Below the pieces are notes generated by a model. The model had not been told where the DNA came from. It saw only the letters and a program-made list of their open reading frames with translations, and did no database searches. The position numbers and the translations under genes are program-made. Below, one piece after another: positions 1 to 12,965 of a stretch of DNA of 64,000 nt. Origin of the DNA: Siphonodentalium dalli (Eukaryota > Mollusca > Scaphopoda > Gadilida > Siphonodentaliidae). How positions within the stretch are numbered: the first letter of the stretch is position 1; each line of letters opens with the position of its first letter. The DNA lies in contig CP136069.1 of the NCBI GenBank assembly GCA_032622095.1, positions 66,363,319 to 66,427,318 on the forward strand, read 5' to 3'.

Positions 1-99
1 TTAGGCAAAAGGGATAACAAGAGACGATCACGACAATCGAAGAAAGTTTCAGAAAAGGTGGATGAAAAAAACAGCTGCTCAGCTGGTGAAGACATGAGG
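1..99 (+). other. possible 3' part of an exon, cut by window edge
   Basis: The first 120 bases are open in frame 1 and read as a Lys/Arg/Ser/Glu-rich peptide ending GEDMR before a GTAATC donor-like site at 100. Composition is more protein-like than the flanking AT-rich DNA. Reading ends in phase 0, and the candidate exon at 2767 also starts in phase 0, so the two could belong together. No family is recognised and the piece is short, so this is a weak call. Confidence 0.25.
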
Positions 100-966
100 G
101 TAATCTTTCTCATTTATTAAAGATGGTCTAACACCTCCGAGCCACAATTAAAACAACACACATATGTCACGATTACAAATAGCTATTGTGTGAATGAAAT
201 ACAGATTAAACTGAATATGTAGTATATTATTAATATTATTTGTCTATAAAGCCATAATACAGTGGTTTATTTCGATCGTAATCCGCGGTAAATCTCTCGG
301 CTGATCTGCAATGTTCCGTAATTAAGGCAGCTAATTAACAAGATTGTGTTCTCCTTCTTGCTACGCCATTGGTACGTTCCGGACGTTTTCTCGCGGATTT
401 ATGTTCTAAAAATAGCCACTAAAACTGTCCCATACACGTCGGGATGAATTTCTGATATATACACATTCGAATGATCTATTCTTTATTTGCACGAACAGCC
501 TGCATAATTATGTCAATCTTAATTATTGAACACGTGTGCTGCTGTACAAAGATGAATCAAGTAACCACCCATGAAACAAAAACGAAGATTCAATTAGCTA
601 AGTTCAATAACTGATGGACAAAACTGGAGTCATTGCTGACTTTACGCTATAAATTATGTACATAGCGACACACTAAGGGAGGATGGGAGGGACTGTTTGT
701 TCTCACCTCTCACAATCCTCGGAAAAGTTTGAACCCATCAGAAAGTTTTATGTCCGAGACAATCAACGTTACAACTGGAAAAATGGTTCAGGTTCTGATA
801 ACAACAAATATTTAATGTGGTTTGTATAATTTTATATATTTTTGAATATTTTTCTGAAATCGTTAGACATAAAATTCCCACAGCAGGAAATCTATGAGTA
901 TGCCATCATTGGGATTTTGGTCGAAATTTTGTTCAAATACATAGAAAATAAGAACCATGCGGAAAT
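100..966. other. no gene seen
   Basis: AT-rich sequence with frequent stops in all frames. I see no RNA gene, no clear repeat boundary and no convincing exon. Confidence 0.5.
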
Positions 967-1066
967 GTAAATAACAAGGAGATCGAAGTGTAAATATCAA
1001 GGGGAGCGAAGTGTAAATAACAAGAGGAATGAAGTGTAAATAGCAAGGGGAGCGAAATGTAAATAG
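967..1066. repeat. 23-bp minisatellite, about 4.3 copies
   Basis: Four head-to-tail copies of a 23-base unit of the form GTAAATAACAAGGGGAGCGA plus three bases, with two to four differences between copies, followed by a partial fifth. The minus-strand reading frame over it is periodic only because the DNA is. Confidence 0.85.
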
Positions 1067-1365
1067 AATCACTAGTGGAACACATAAAGCCCTTCGCAAA
1101 AATAGAAATGTACCAACGTCCCTATTCGGCCATAGGTACAAACCCTCCACTCAGAGTGCCAATTTGTTTTGCAGAATGAAACACGTGAGCCAACTGTGCC
1201 AACTTACTCCTGGCTTTTCAATGGGATGGCAGAAGAAGATTGCAAAGGTCGCGGTAAGTGTTAAAAATGCATTAAAAAAAATCCCCCGCCATTCTTGAAG
1301 ACTGTACATTTTGAGATTTTATACTACGGTCAATTTGGAACATTTACCTAAATGTTTAATTCAAC
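1067..1365. other. no gene seen
   Basis: Unique-looking AT-rich sequence between the minisatellite and the hAT-like MITE. Nothing supportable in either strand. Confidence 0.5.
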
Positions 1366-1372
1366 AACAAAG

Positions 1373-1934
1373 CAGGGGGGGGGGGGGGGGTCGGAAAAAA
1401 AATTCAGGCACGTATGGCATTTTTTCCCTTAAGATCATTTTTTGTACCCACCCACCCCCACCGCCAAATTTTTTTCCGTTTTCGGCAGTTTTTTCCGACC
1501 ATTTTTTGACACCCACCCCCCCTTTTAACACTAAAACAGAGATTTGCGGGGGGGAAATTCACTGTAAACAGCTGTATATGAATTTCTGTGCATACTATTT
1601 ATCATGGATGTTAACATGGACATGTAAATAGGAATGAGTAATTTTGAGGTCATTCGGCCAAAAAAACATGGCTGCCAGCGGCCATCTTGGATTTCAAAAT
1701 TTGCAACAAAATACAACACGATAACTGCCTGCAGTCAGTTTACCAGTTAGAATTACATTATTTCTCTCATTCAAACTGATTCAAAGTGGTTTTGAAGCCC
1801 AACTCATTGCCAAAACACTAAAAACAAGCAGGATTGTTTTTTTTTAGTTGCGGAAAAAATTGCTTGTTGGTGGCTTTGACCACCCACCCACCCCGGCATA
1901 CGTGCCGGAAGAAATTTTTTCACCCCCCCCCCTG
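1373..1934. mobile_element. non-autonomous hAT-like element (MITE), 562 bp
   Basis: The ends are inverted repeats: the left starts CAGGGG (a run of 16 G) and continues through AAAAAA..TTC and GGCACGTATG; the right is the complement, ending CCCCTG. The two copies of GGCACGTATG/CATACGTGCC confirm the inverted pairing. The 7 bases AACAAAG flank both sides (1366-1372 and 1935-1941), consistent with an 8-bp hAT duplication that has lost one match. CAGGG-type ends are characteristic of hAT elements. There is no transposase; reading frames inside are chance products of G/C runs. Confidence 0.75.
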
Positions 1935-1941
1935 AACAAAG

Positions 1942-2766
1942 GAGAAAACAATGTTTAATAGAATATATTATGTTGTTCTTTTAACTATGTCTGGAACCCT
2001 AGATACATCTTTATTGTGTTTGTAAATATTTTAATCACGTTCTGAGAAAGATCACACAAGAACACTAGACACAAGAACTCATTAATTTGACAGAAGTAAA
2101 GGATTGCAGTGGATTTTTGGACAGCCCCTGGATTGGGGTCTTAGCATGGGTAAGTTTAGTTCTTTTCACGTCTGTTTTTTTTCTTCTATATAGTTATGTG
2201 TGCAGGTTTTGATTGTGCGTCAGTCAGTAGATATTGTTGTACCATTTTTATTTGCCCGTCATAGGTTTCTATACACTCATTGACGAGTAGTTTCCACAGA
2301 AAATGTTCCGATAATAAGACTAGTAGGCCGTTTGTTGAACTTATTATCTTATATTTCCCACCAATTAATATGAATACTTCAGCACATATATTATTTTTTG
2401 TTTCTGAATGTTGTCTGGTAATTTATCCTGAACACCCCTCCAAATGAATAATAGACCATTACAATCTATACCGTTATAACTGAATGGGGCAATCCATTTA
2501 GTGTAGAAAAACTATATTCGCATAATAGAGTGTGTCACCCCCTGATTCCTGAATTCCAGTTAAATGGATGCTCCCATTAAGTTATAAAACTATACATGGG
2601 AACAGTTAATTATTCATATGGAGGGATGTTAAGATTATACAAGCAGACAACATATATATAAAAGTTCAGAAGGAGCCCTATATATTGAGGGAAATTATTA
2701 GATAACAACATACATGCTGGCAGCGGCCAGGCCAGCATAGAGGTGGAACTTATCTCTGTATTGCAG
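1942..2766. other. intergenic or intronic DNA with an old interspersed repeat
   Basis: No gene is seen. Around 2262-2520 the sequence resembles diverged parts of the repeat at 20637-20823 (CTCATTGACGAGTA, then TTTGTTGAAC, then AATCCATTTAG.GTAGAAAA), suggesting a decayed member of the same family. The stretch ends in a good splice-acceptor-like sequence, CTGTATTGCAG, at 2756-2766. Confidence 0.4.
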
Positions 2767-3168
2767 CATGCACACACACAACAAGCTGAACGTGTGGTCA
2801 TATCAATTTCAGAATTAAGAGATGTAAAAGAATTGCCATCTGAACAGAAGCCAGTAGATGTGAATATGGTAAAATTTTATACCGATCCTCAAACAAGAAG
2901 TAGCAGATTAGCTGTAATTTTGCTGGGCACGCCTGGCTACGACAGAAGCCGACATGCGAAGAGTGACATCGGGGGTTTGTACACAAAACCGAAAAGGATG
3001 GTCCAATTCAGCTCTAAAACGAAGAGGAATACGCATGGATTTCTGAGGAGGATTTTTGTATGTATGTTTGTAATGTGTGTCACGTATGATGCAGTTATAA
3101 TGTATGTCAATCAACCAATCAATTACTCCAAAATGAACCATACGACCTTTATACACCAATCAAAATAG
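2767..3168 (+). CDS. candidate exon of an unknown protein
   Basis: An open frame begins right after a CTGTATTGCAG acceptor at 2766 and reads HAHTQQAERVV, then a protein-like segment with SELRDVKELPSEQ and MVKFYTDPQT, to LLGTP at about 2935. The later part, to the stop at 3168, looks like translated non-coding DNA (Phe/Tyr/Met/Val rich), so the true exon probably ends near 2935-2975; a GG/GTTTGT donor-like site lies at about 2974. I do not recognise the domain. It may join in phase with the possible exon at 1-99. No start codon or complete gene structure can be shown. Confidence 0.3.
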   Translation, partial: HAHTQQAERVVISISELRDVKELPSEQKPVDVNMVKFYTDPQTRSSRLAVILLGTPGYDRSRHAKSDIGGLYTKPKRMVQFSSKTKRNTHGFLRRIFVCMFVMCVTYDAVIMYVNQPINYSKMNHTTFIHQSK

Positions 3169-3437
3169 CAAAAATGGTCAATTCCTACAGCTAGACAAAT
3201 ATCTAGTTACTTCTTTACGTGGTCGGCCACCCCAATTCGAATCGTCAAATCACATTATATATAACATAGTCCAGATTTTATACCATTTGAAAGAGGAAGG
3301 CCAAAAAGAATGTATTATCAAAATATCCGATCGAATAAACTGTGAACGTGTTGTTTTTGTCAAGGTATCTTCGTGTGTTATGTGCTTAATTGTTATCTTG
3401 TCTGTAACTGCCAGTTCATTATTCTCAATGGAATGGG
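3169..3437. other. no gene seen
   Basis: AT-rich spacer between the exon candidate and the satellite. No support for coding or RNA genes. Confidence 0.4.
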
Positions 3438-6400
3438 AGGACAATTAGAGGACAATATTAGATATGTCATGGCACACCATTAGAGAACAATATTATATAT
3501 GTCATGGCACACCATTAGAGGACAATATTAAATATGTCATGGCACACCATTAGAGAACAATATTATATATGTCATGGCACACCATTAGAGGACAATATTA
3601 GATATGTCATGGAAAACCATTATAGGACAATATTAGATATGTCATGGCACACCATTAGAGGACAATATTAGATTATATGTCATGGCACACCATTAGAGGA
3701 CAATATTAGATATGTCATGGCACACCATTAGAGGACAATATTAGATATGTCATGGCACACCATTAGAGGACAATATTATATATGTCATGGCACACCATTA
3801 GAGGACAATATTATATATGTCATGGCACACCATTAGAGGACAATATTAGATATGTCATGGCACACCATTAGAGGACAATATTAGATTGTATGTCATGGCT
3901 CGCCATTAGAGAACAATATTAGATATGTCATGGCACGCCATTAGAGAACAATATTATATATGTCATGGCACACCATTATAGGACAATATTATATATGTCA
4001 TGGCACACCATTAGAGGACAATATTAGATATTTCATGGCACACCATTAGAGGACAATATTAGATATGTCATGGCACACCATTAGATGACAATATTAGATA
4101 TGTCATGGCACACCAATGGAGGACAATATTAGATATGTCATGGCACATCATTAGAGAACAATATTATATATGTCATGGCACACCATTAGTTGACAATATT
4201 AGATATGTCATGGCACACCATTAGAGAACAATATTAGATATGTCATGGCACACCATTAGAGGACAATATTATATAGGTCATGTCACACCAATGGAGGACA
4301 ATATTATATATGTCATGGCACATCATTAGAGGACAATATTATATAGGTCATGGCACACCAATGGAGGACAATATTAGATATTTCATGGCACACCATTAGA
4401 GGACAATATTAGATTATATGTCATGGCACACCATTAGGTGACAATATTATATATGTCATGGCACACCATTAGAGGACAACATTATATATGTCACGGCACA
4501 CCATTAGAGAACAATATTAGATATGTCATGGCACACCATTAGAGGACAATATTAGATTATATGTCATGGCACACCATTAGAGGACAATATTATATATGTC
4601 ATGGTACACCATTAGAGGACAATATTATATAGGCCATGGCACACCAATGGAGGACAAAATTATATAGGCCATGGCACACCAATGGAGGACAATATTAGAT
4701 ATGTCATGGCACACCATTAAATGACAATATTAGATATGTCATGGCACATCAATGGAGGACAATATTAGATATGTCATGGCACACCATTAAATGACAATAT
4801 TAGATATGTCATGGCACACCATTAGATAACAATATTAGATATGTCATGGCACACCATTAGAGGACAATATTATATAGGTCATGGCACACCAATTGAGGAC
4901 AATATCATATATGTCATGGCACACCATTAGAGGACAATATTAGATATGTCATGGCACACCATTAGAGGACAATATTAGATATGTCATGGCACACCATTAG
5001 AGGACAATATTAGATTGTATGTCATGGCACGCCATTAGAGAACAATATTAGATATGTCATGGCACACCATTAGAGGACAATATTATATATGTCATGGCAC
5101 ACCATTAGAGGACAATATTAGATTATATGTCATGGCACACCATTAGAGGACAATATTAGATATGTCATGGCACACCATTAGAGGACAATATTATATATGT
5201 CATGGCACACCATTAGAGGACAATATTATATATGTCATGGCACACCATTAGAGGACAATATTAGATATGTCATGGCACACCATTAGAGGACAATATTAGA
5301 TATGTCATGGCACACCATTAGATGACAATATTAGATTGTATGTCATGGCACGCCATTAGAGAACAATATTAGATATGTCATGGCACGCCATTAGAGAACA
5401 ATATTATATGTCATGGCACACCATTAGAGGACAATATTATATATGTCATGGCACACCATTAGAGGACAATATTAGATATTTCATGGCACACCATTAGAGG
5501 ACAATATTAGATATGTCATGGCACACCATTAGATGACAATATTAGATATGTCATGGCACACCAATGGAGGACAATATTAGATATGTCATGGCACATCATT
5601 AGAGAACAATATTAGATATGTCATGGCACACCATTAGAGGACACTATTAGATATGTTATGGCACACCATTAGAGGACAATATTATATATGTCATGGCACA
5701 TCATTAGAGGACAATATTATATAGGTCATGGTACACCATTAGAGGACAATATTATATATGTCATGGCACACCAATGGAGGACAATATTAGATATGTCATG
5801 GCACATCATTAGAGGACAATATTAGATATGTCATGGCACACCATTAGAGAACAATATTAGATATGTCATGGCACACCATTAGAGGACAATATTAGATTAT
5901 ATGTCACGGCACACCATTAGAGGACAATATTATATATGTCATGGCACATCATTAGAGGACAATATTATATAGGTCATGGCACACCAATGGAGGACAATAT
6001 TAGATATGTCATGGCACACCATTAGATGACAATATTAGATATGTCATGGCACACCATTAGAGAACAATATTAGATATGTCATGGCACACCATTAGAGGAC
6101 AATATTATATAGGTCATGGCACACCAATGGAGGACAATATTATATATGTCATGGCACATCATTAGATGACAATATTATATAGGTCATGGCACACCAATGG
6201 AGGACAATATTAGATATTTCATGGCACACCATTAGATGACAATATTAGATATGTCATGGCACATCATTAGAGGACAATATTAGATATGTCATGGCACACC
6301 ATTAGAGAACAATATTAGATATGTCATGGCACACCATTAGAGGACAATATTAGATTATATGTCACGGCACACCATTAGAGGACAATATTATATAGGTCAC

Positions 6401-7993
6401 GGCACACCAATGGAGGACAATATTATATATGTCATGGCACATCATTAGAGGACAATATTATATAGCTCATGGCACACCAATGGAGGACAATATTAGATAT
6501 GTCATGGCACACCATTAGATGACAATATTAGATATGTCATGGCACACCATTAGAGAACAATATTAGATATGTCATGGCACACCATTAGAGGACAATATTA
6601 TATAGGTCATGGCACACCAATGGAGGACAATATTAGATATTTCATGGCACACCATTAGGTGACAATATTATATATGTCATGGTACACCATTAGAGGACAA
6701 TATTATATAGGCCATGGCACACCAATGGAGGACAATATTATATATGTCATGGCACATCATTAGAGGACAATATTATATAGGTCATGGCACACCAATGGAG
6801 GACAATATTAGATATGTCATGGCACACCATTAAATGACAATATTAGATATGTCATGGCACACCATTAGAGAACAATATTAGATGTCATGGCACACCATTA
6901 GAGGACAATATTATATAGGTCATGGCACACCAATTGAGGACAATATTATATATGTCATGGCACATCATTAGAGGACAATATTATGTAGGTCATGGCACAC
7001 CAATTGAGGACAATATTAGATATGTCATGGCACACCATTAGATGACAATATTATATATGTCATGGCACACCATTAGAGGACAACATTACATATGTCATGG
7101 CACACCATTAGATGACAATATTAGATATGTCATGGCACACCATTAGAGGACAATAGTATATATGTCCTGGCACATCATTAGAGGACAATATTATATAGGT
7201 CATGGCACACCATTAGAGGACAATATTATATATGTCATGGCACACCATTAGAGAACAATATTAGATTAGAGAACAATATTAGATATGTCATGGCACACCA
7301 TTAGAGGACAATATTAGATATGTCATGGCACACCATTAGAGAACAATATTAGATATGTCATGGCACACCATTAGAGAACAATATTATATATGTCATGGCA
7401 CACCATTAGAGGACAATATTAGATATGTCATGGCACACTATTAGAGGACAATATTAGATATGTCATGACACACCATTAGAGAACAATATTATATATGTCA
7501 TGGCACACCATTAGAGGACAATATTAGATATGTCATGGCACACCATTAGAGGACAATATTAGATATGTCATGGCACACCATTAGAGGACAATATTAGATA
7601 TGTCATGGTACACCATTAGAGGACAATATTAGATATGTCATGGCACACCATTAGAGAACAATATTAGATATGTCATGGCACACCATTAGATGACAATATT
7701 ATATATGTCATGGCACACCATTTGAGGACAATATTATATATGTCATGGCACACCATTTGAGGACAATATTAGATATGTCATGGCACACCATTAGAGGACA
7801 ATATTAGATTATATGTCATGGCACACCATTAGAGGACAATATTAGATATGTCATGGCACACCATTAGAGGACAATATTATATATGTCATGGCACACCATT
7901 AGAGGACAATATTATATAGGTCATGACACACCATTAGAGAACAATATTAGATATGTCATGACACACAATTACTGGACAATATTAGGCATGTCT
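3438..7993. repeat. satellite array, 35-bp monomer, about 130 copies
   Basis: Uninterrupted head-to-tail copies of a 35-base unit: GACAATATTAGATATGTCAT followed by GGCACACCATTAGAG. Variants recur: TATATATG or TATAGG for TAGATATG, CCAATGGAGG for CCATTAGAGG, a 37-base form GATTATATG, and CACGCC/CACATC for CACACC. The order of variants is itself repeated. The stretch from about 3657 to 4160 is copied, variant for variant, at about 5107 to 5610 (offset 1450 bases), and a block near 5880 reappears near 6340 (offset about 458 bases). This is satellite DNA with higher-order repeats, not a gene and not a CRISPR array, since there are no unique spacers. The edges are abrupt on both sides. Confidence 0.97.
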
Positions 7994-8129
7994 TTTTGAG
8001 CTAAATCCTTTTACAATGGCGTCTCCACATGCTGGTGTATTTTAGCTCAATAGAGGAATGGTCACCTCAACAAGTCAGACCTCTACTGATCCAGTTACGT
8101 CAGCATGTGAGGATGTAATTGTGGAGAAA

Positions 8130-8375
8130 TTCGTGGTCAGAAAAGACACAGAATTGGTAATATAATATAACCCAATGTGAAGTATTCATAACAGGGGGGT
8201 CTCAGAAATGGCATAGCATTGGTAATATCAAACCCGGTGTGAGGAATTCGTAGTGGGGGATTCGTCTCAGAAATGGCACAGCATTGGCAATATCAGCTAG
8301 CCCGTGATGAATACATAGTGGGGGTTGGGCCCAGAAACAACACAACATTGGAAACATCCCAAGATTGGTTCCATA
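8130..8375. repeat. degenerate tandem repeat, about 67-bp unit
   Basis: Three to four diverged copies of a unit containing TCAGAAATGGCACAGCATTG, then GGTAATATC, then GGTGTGA.GAATTCGTAGTGGG, starting near 8134, 8203, 8268 and 8328. The copies differ substantially. The minus-strand open frame across them is a by-product of the repeat. Confidence 0.7.
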
Positions 8376-10230
8376 TTGTGGACTTGTTCGGCTGCGTGAA
8401 ACTGCAAACATCTTATTATGTTTAATATAACGCTATTTAAATTTTTCAAAGAACTGAGACTATTTAGAAAACTAGACTGTTTGGCAGTGAACAGCGTGCG
8501 ATTTTTAATTCAAAACATCATACATTATGATTACTTTTAAATCGAATATGTGTACCTTAGATTTTGGGGCAAATTAAAATATCAATAATTATGTGTCATC
8601 GAATCGAGTTTCGTAAAAATAACTATTGTTGTAATTAGAAGTGTTATCCAGGTAGAAAGACCCTATGTACATCTGAATGATGGTGACGCGTCACAATCTG
8701 TTATGTATTAGATCAGCAGGGAATGAGTAGCTAGTAATCCGGATACACTTACTGATGTGTTTAGGCCAATGTACGTAACTCAACAACGTGTCGCTAATTC
8801 ATAGCGAAGAGATTAGGCTCGTACAAACAACACGAGTCAGTGTTTCGCAATGTATGCTTATATACTATATGATATACAGTGCATGCTTCAAGTTTTATAT
8901 GGTTCTATTGTATGAATAACATGTTTAGAACGAACAGTTCTACATCATGATGAAAGATGCTATTTTTATGTTGAATTCTCATGCTCTTTCATATCGTTCA
9001 AAGTTTTAGAGGGACATATAAATATTTGGTTACTCTTTCGATAACAAAATGATACATTTGTAACTTCTAGTTTATACGCTGTATTTGTTTTTTTCAACAT
9101 CTTTTCAACATAAGACAGCAGATGTTAAATTAAAGTCTATGTTGTTGTTGTAACTGGAGGTCTGGAGCACTGAATACGTCTTTAACGCATCAATTTTGAT
9201 TTATCTAAACAATTGTCAAGACACATGGGTGGTGATCATATGAATCAGTTTAAAGTCTACAGCTAATAGTGCAGAAGTTTGAAGTGCAAATTTGTTACAT
9301 TATTTTCGTATCAGTTATTATTTCTATGATTTATGACTATGTTGACAATATTTTTATTTTGACCTATTTTATAATTATTTTAGAATGTATTGAATGCATT
9401 GTTGCTTTTATAAATATTATTTTCTTTGTTATGTTTGATAAATAAAAATGAGGAGAAGTTTTGTAAGTATCATTTAAATTTACGAATCAGTAATTTTATA
9501 AATATTACAACCTACACAGCTTGTCTCTATCCTTCTTTGCTGACAATACCTTTAGCATAATACACAAGTGGTGATATCAGTGATGGAATCCACAAGCCCA
9601 ATATGCTAAAATTCCAATAACGTTTGTTAGAGTGAAGTAAATCGTACATGTTCTCACTTCTTATCACCATCACATTATTCTAAAACACCTGATCTGATTC
9701 GATATTTCAATGGCAGTCGATAAATGAGGTGCTATATTCTACTATGGTACAGCCGTTTTTTCGCCTATAAGCGGACAAACAAACATACGGACAAACAAAC
9801 AACAATTGAGTTTATTAGTATAGATTGCGATCTAATGTATTTTTCACATTGAATTACCGCTTTCAATTGGCAACTGTTGTGGACTTCCGAACAAATAACA
9901 TGTTTTCTACGGAATAAACACATAATAATAATGGGATGTTGGAATAAATGAAGAGCACACGTTGTCCTAAATCTGTTGAGTAAGGTTGCATTCGTTTGTT
10001 TATGGGTGACTTTGGGTGTACTCGATTGTTGACATGGAAGGCGAACGTTGTCGATTACACTTCGAAACACTTCGGCTTTCAGTTAAACGTTTACAAATCG
10101 GACGTTTGTCCTGATCAACCGGAACATTCTATGCATGATTTAACATGAATGATTTAAAAGTATATTTTCGAGAGGAGTCGTATGGAACGGATAAATCAGA
10201 TATAGATAATCGTCCCCTGATCGTTATATC
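8376..10230. other. no gene seen
   Basis: AT-rich DNA without a supported exon or RNA gene. A polyadenylation-like GATAAATAAAAATG lies near 9430. Short GGACAAACAAAC repeats occur at about 9771-9800, resembling the simple-sequence tail of a retroposon, but no body can be delimited. Confidence 0.4.
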
Positions 10231-10242
10231 ACCAACATTATC

Positions 10243-10425
10243 ACGCCAATAAAACCTAGTTGTATATGAGATCGAATTCCAAAAACTAAAACTGAGTTTA
10301 TCACAAAACTGGGTTTAACTACACTAAAACCTAGTTTTAGTCCCGTAAAACCAAGTTTTACTCCTACTAAAAGCTAGATTAAACTAGAGTAAAACCAGGT
10401 CTAGAATAAAACCTAGCCTAAACCA
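10243..10425. repeat. imperfect AAAACCTAGTTTTA-type repeats
   Basis: About eight short, partly palindromic blocks of the type AAAACCTAGTTTTA or AAACTAGAGTAAAACC lie close together on both strands. The spacing is irregular. No reading frame is involved. Confidence 0.55.
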
Positions 10426-10769
10426 GAAATGCCGATTCGGACCTAAATGTCTGAATTTGTCCAAATACCTTTATATTGTCGCACCTAAATTCTTAATTAG
10501 TGATGACAGATATACTAAGATAACTCTATTTGTTGCCAAAATTACTCATACCAGCTGCTATATTGTCATGGCCTTGTGTGTATCCTTTGGGGTGAGCAGA
10601 TACATACGGAATAGATGCCTAAGCACCTCAACTCTTCTATATGTCATATCCGGTACATAATGTTGTGACGTAATGAAAAATTCATATCTTGAGATCATCA
10701 ATATCACAATAATAATATTTATTGTATGATTGCAGTAACTGCACGAATTTGAACAAAGGTTAAAATATG

Positions 10770-11330
10770 TCAAAATGCTCACATTATCTGCTTATAATAC
10801 AACTTGTTTTAGGTAGATAATCTGCTTAGAATCGCTCCACTATGAGTCGATAATGCAACTAAAACTATCTCATGTTCAGCACATTATCGACTCATAATGA
10901 GGCGATTCTAAGCATATTTATGTGCAGATCATGACACAAATAAGCCAAGTCAGGACTTTTCAGGTGTACGCTCTTTAAAGTGTTTTCACCAGCCTGTTCT
11001 CCCAAATATCCGCACATTATCTGCTTATAATAGAACAAGCTTTAGGCAGATAATCTGCTGAGAATTGTCTCATTGCGAGTCGATATTGTGCTGTAAATGA
11101 GAGTATTGAAGTCACATTGTCGACTCATAATGAGGCAATTTTATGCATACTATGCGCGGACATTGACACAAATCGCCTCATTATGAGTCGATAATGTGCT
11201 TAAAATGAGAGCGATTTATTCACATTATCGACTCAAAATTATTGGATTCTAGGCAGATCATGTGCGGACAATGACACAAATAAGCCCTGAGACTTTTCAG
11301 GTGTACGCTCTTTAACATATGTTTTCATTG
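10770..11330. repeat. cluster of inverted-repeat (hairpin) units
   Basis: Three inverted pairs share one arm consensus, AGAATCGCCTCATTATGAGT followed by CGATAATGTG: 10828-10855 with 10882-10909 (25 of 28 positions pair), 11061-11090 with 11113-11140, and 11171-11198 with 11221-11248. Two further nested pairs use CACATTATCTGC and GGCAGATAAT (near 10780 and 11013). A separate block, GACACAAATAAGCC then CTTTTCAGGTGTACGCTCTT, occurs twice, near 10933 and 11273. The arrangement is two to three diverged copies of a palindromic MITE-like unit. No target duplication could be fixed. Confidence 0.75.
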
Positions 11331-11499
11331 TGGCCCGCGCCACAAAACGAAATAACAGACATGACTCCATTAGCTGCTTATTTCAGAAAATAATCACACT
11401 ATGTATCTAATTCACTGTATAGGTCGATTATGTGCGTATTTGAGCGAGGCTATGTTGGTTTTCACTTTTTTCACTTTTCACGGGGCATTTCGCCAAAGA

Positions 11500-11640
11500 G
11501 GAGAATACTTCATATAAGCCATCGGGCTTGTTGTCTGATCCTCGTTTCCATACATTAACTCTTCTATTTTACTTATATGTGCCATGTGTATATTATGTCA
11601 TCTGTTTGGATTTGGAAATAAAAATATGTTTACACTAACA
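11500..11640 (+). mobile_element. 3' end remnant of a LINE (related to the one at 15774)
   Basis: The last bases, AATAAAAATATGTTTACACT then AAC, match the 3' terminus of the LINE ending at 17575 (AATAAAATATGTTTAAACT) apart from single differences. The preceding 120 bases look like 3'-UTR sequence with TAAGCCATCGGGCTTGTTG. Short 3' fragments are the usual outcome of incomplete target-primed reverse transcription. The 5' limit is uncertain. Confidence 0.5.
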
Positions 11641-12963
11641 CCCTGTGGTTCTAAATCAGCCAATATCACTCTGACTCAGAACAATCAGCTATATCGAGAG
11701 TTCTCAAAACAACTCTGCTACTGTTTAATGTCTTGTGATGAGTAAGCAACACTGGTGTTTGTGCAATAGATGTTAATTGCACGAGAGAGTCAGCTTGAAA
11801 TTTTCTTGAACATTCGATCAGAAGAGAGCCCTTGGTGGCCCAGTTCTGGTCAGTTTGACATATTTTAATTACCCGGCTATGCTTTGTAGCGTTTTATCAA
11901 TCACAAATACAGAAGGTCTCTTGACATTTGTATCAAAACCAAGTACTGAGGATAGGCCTCTGCATCAGTGGAAATTGGTGAGTGGTCAATCTTACGTGCT
12001 TGTTTGTTATGAGTTGCCATATGAAAAGCAAATAATCGACAAGTAGCCCAGCAGTCGCCTCTGACTATCCTTCAAATTATGATCGGACCAAAGACTGGTA
12101 CACAGCTGAAGTTGTGACCCGTTTCGCCACTACATATAGCAGCCTCCCGGTACATCGCCACAGTGAGACAGGCGTGAACAGTGCAATATTGAAACATTTA
12201 ACAGTGATGAAGACGAAATGCAAACAGACATGACACGAAAGAAACACACATGGAAAACAGAAGACACAACTAGAAACCAGAAACATAATAGAACAGATGG
12301 CAGAAATGTAATCTGAAACACTGGAGAGGCGTGACTTGAGCCGAATCAATTCAACCACCGTCTTGAAGAGATGAGGACCAAATAGGACCATGAGCTAAGC
12401 CGTATCCGCAGGTCGATGCCTCCTTAGTACATCCAGGACTCCCACACCACACCTCATGTGATGCACCCCACGGCAAACAGGGTGCCACAATATGGGGAGT
12501 TTTACCCATCGCAGTGGGTCTATTCTACCCCGGTCCAACACGGGGGAAATTTATCTAATTGCGATGAATACATGTACACTGGTGAAAAAATATAACATTT
12601 TAGCATTTTTCAATTATTTTAATTACATTAGATCGATTATGAAATCCTGAACACATATTTAGATCACACAAGTTTAATAGCGAGCATTTTAATGATATCC
12701 CGATACATTTAGACTTATATCAGTTTTAGTTCCACCACGCACGTGCCAATTTTTAATAAAGAGCGTTTGTTTTTTTTCTAAGGAAAGCGCTATTGACTAA
12801 TTAACGCTCATAATCACTTATGAGATATAATTGACAATATTTGCTACCCATCTTTATTATATTTAAAGTATCATTGATTCAGCTTATTATTCCGTCAACA
12901 GAGAATTCTTTGGAATCACAAATGCTTTCTATTTAAGGAATAACGAGCATATCCATGGATAAT
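11641..12963. other. no gene seen
   Basis: Non-repetitive-looking DNA. Minus-strand open frames near 12077-12391 have no recognisable domain and no splice context. Nothing else supportable. Confidence 0.4.
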
Positions 12964-12965
12964 TA

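Noticed and set aside
3438-7993. CRISPR-like array
   Set aside because: Repeats are contiguous 35-mers with no unique spacers, and the genome is that of an animal. It is satellite DNA.
12077-12391. Cys/Phe-rich minus-strand open frame as a membrane protein gene
   Set aside because: No domain, no start context, overlapping frames equally open. Translated AT/CA-rich DNA gives such hydrophobic strings by chance.
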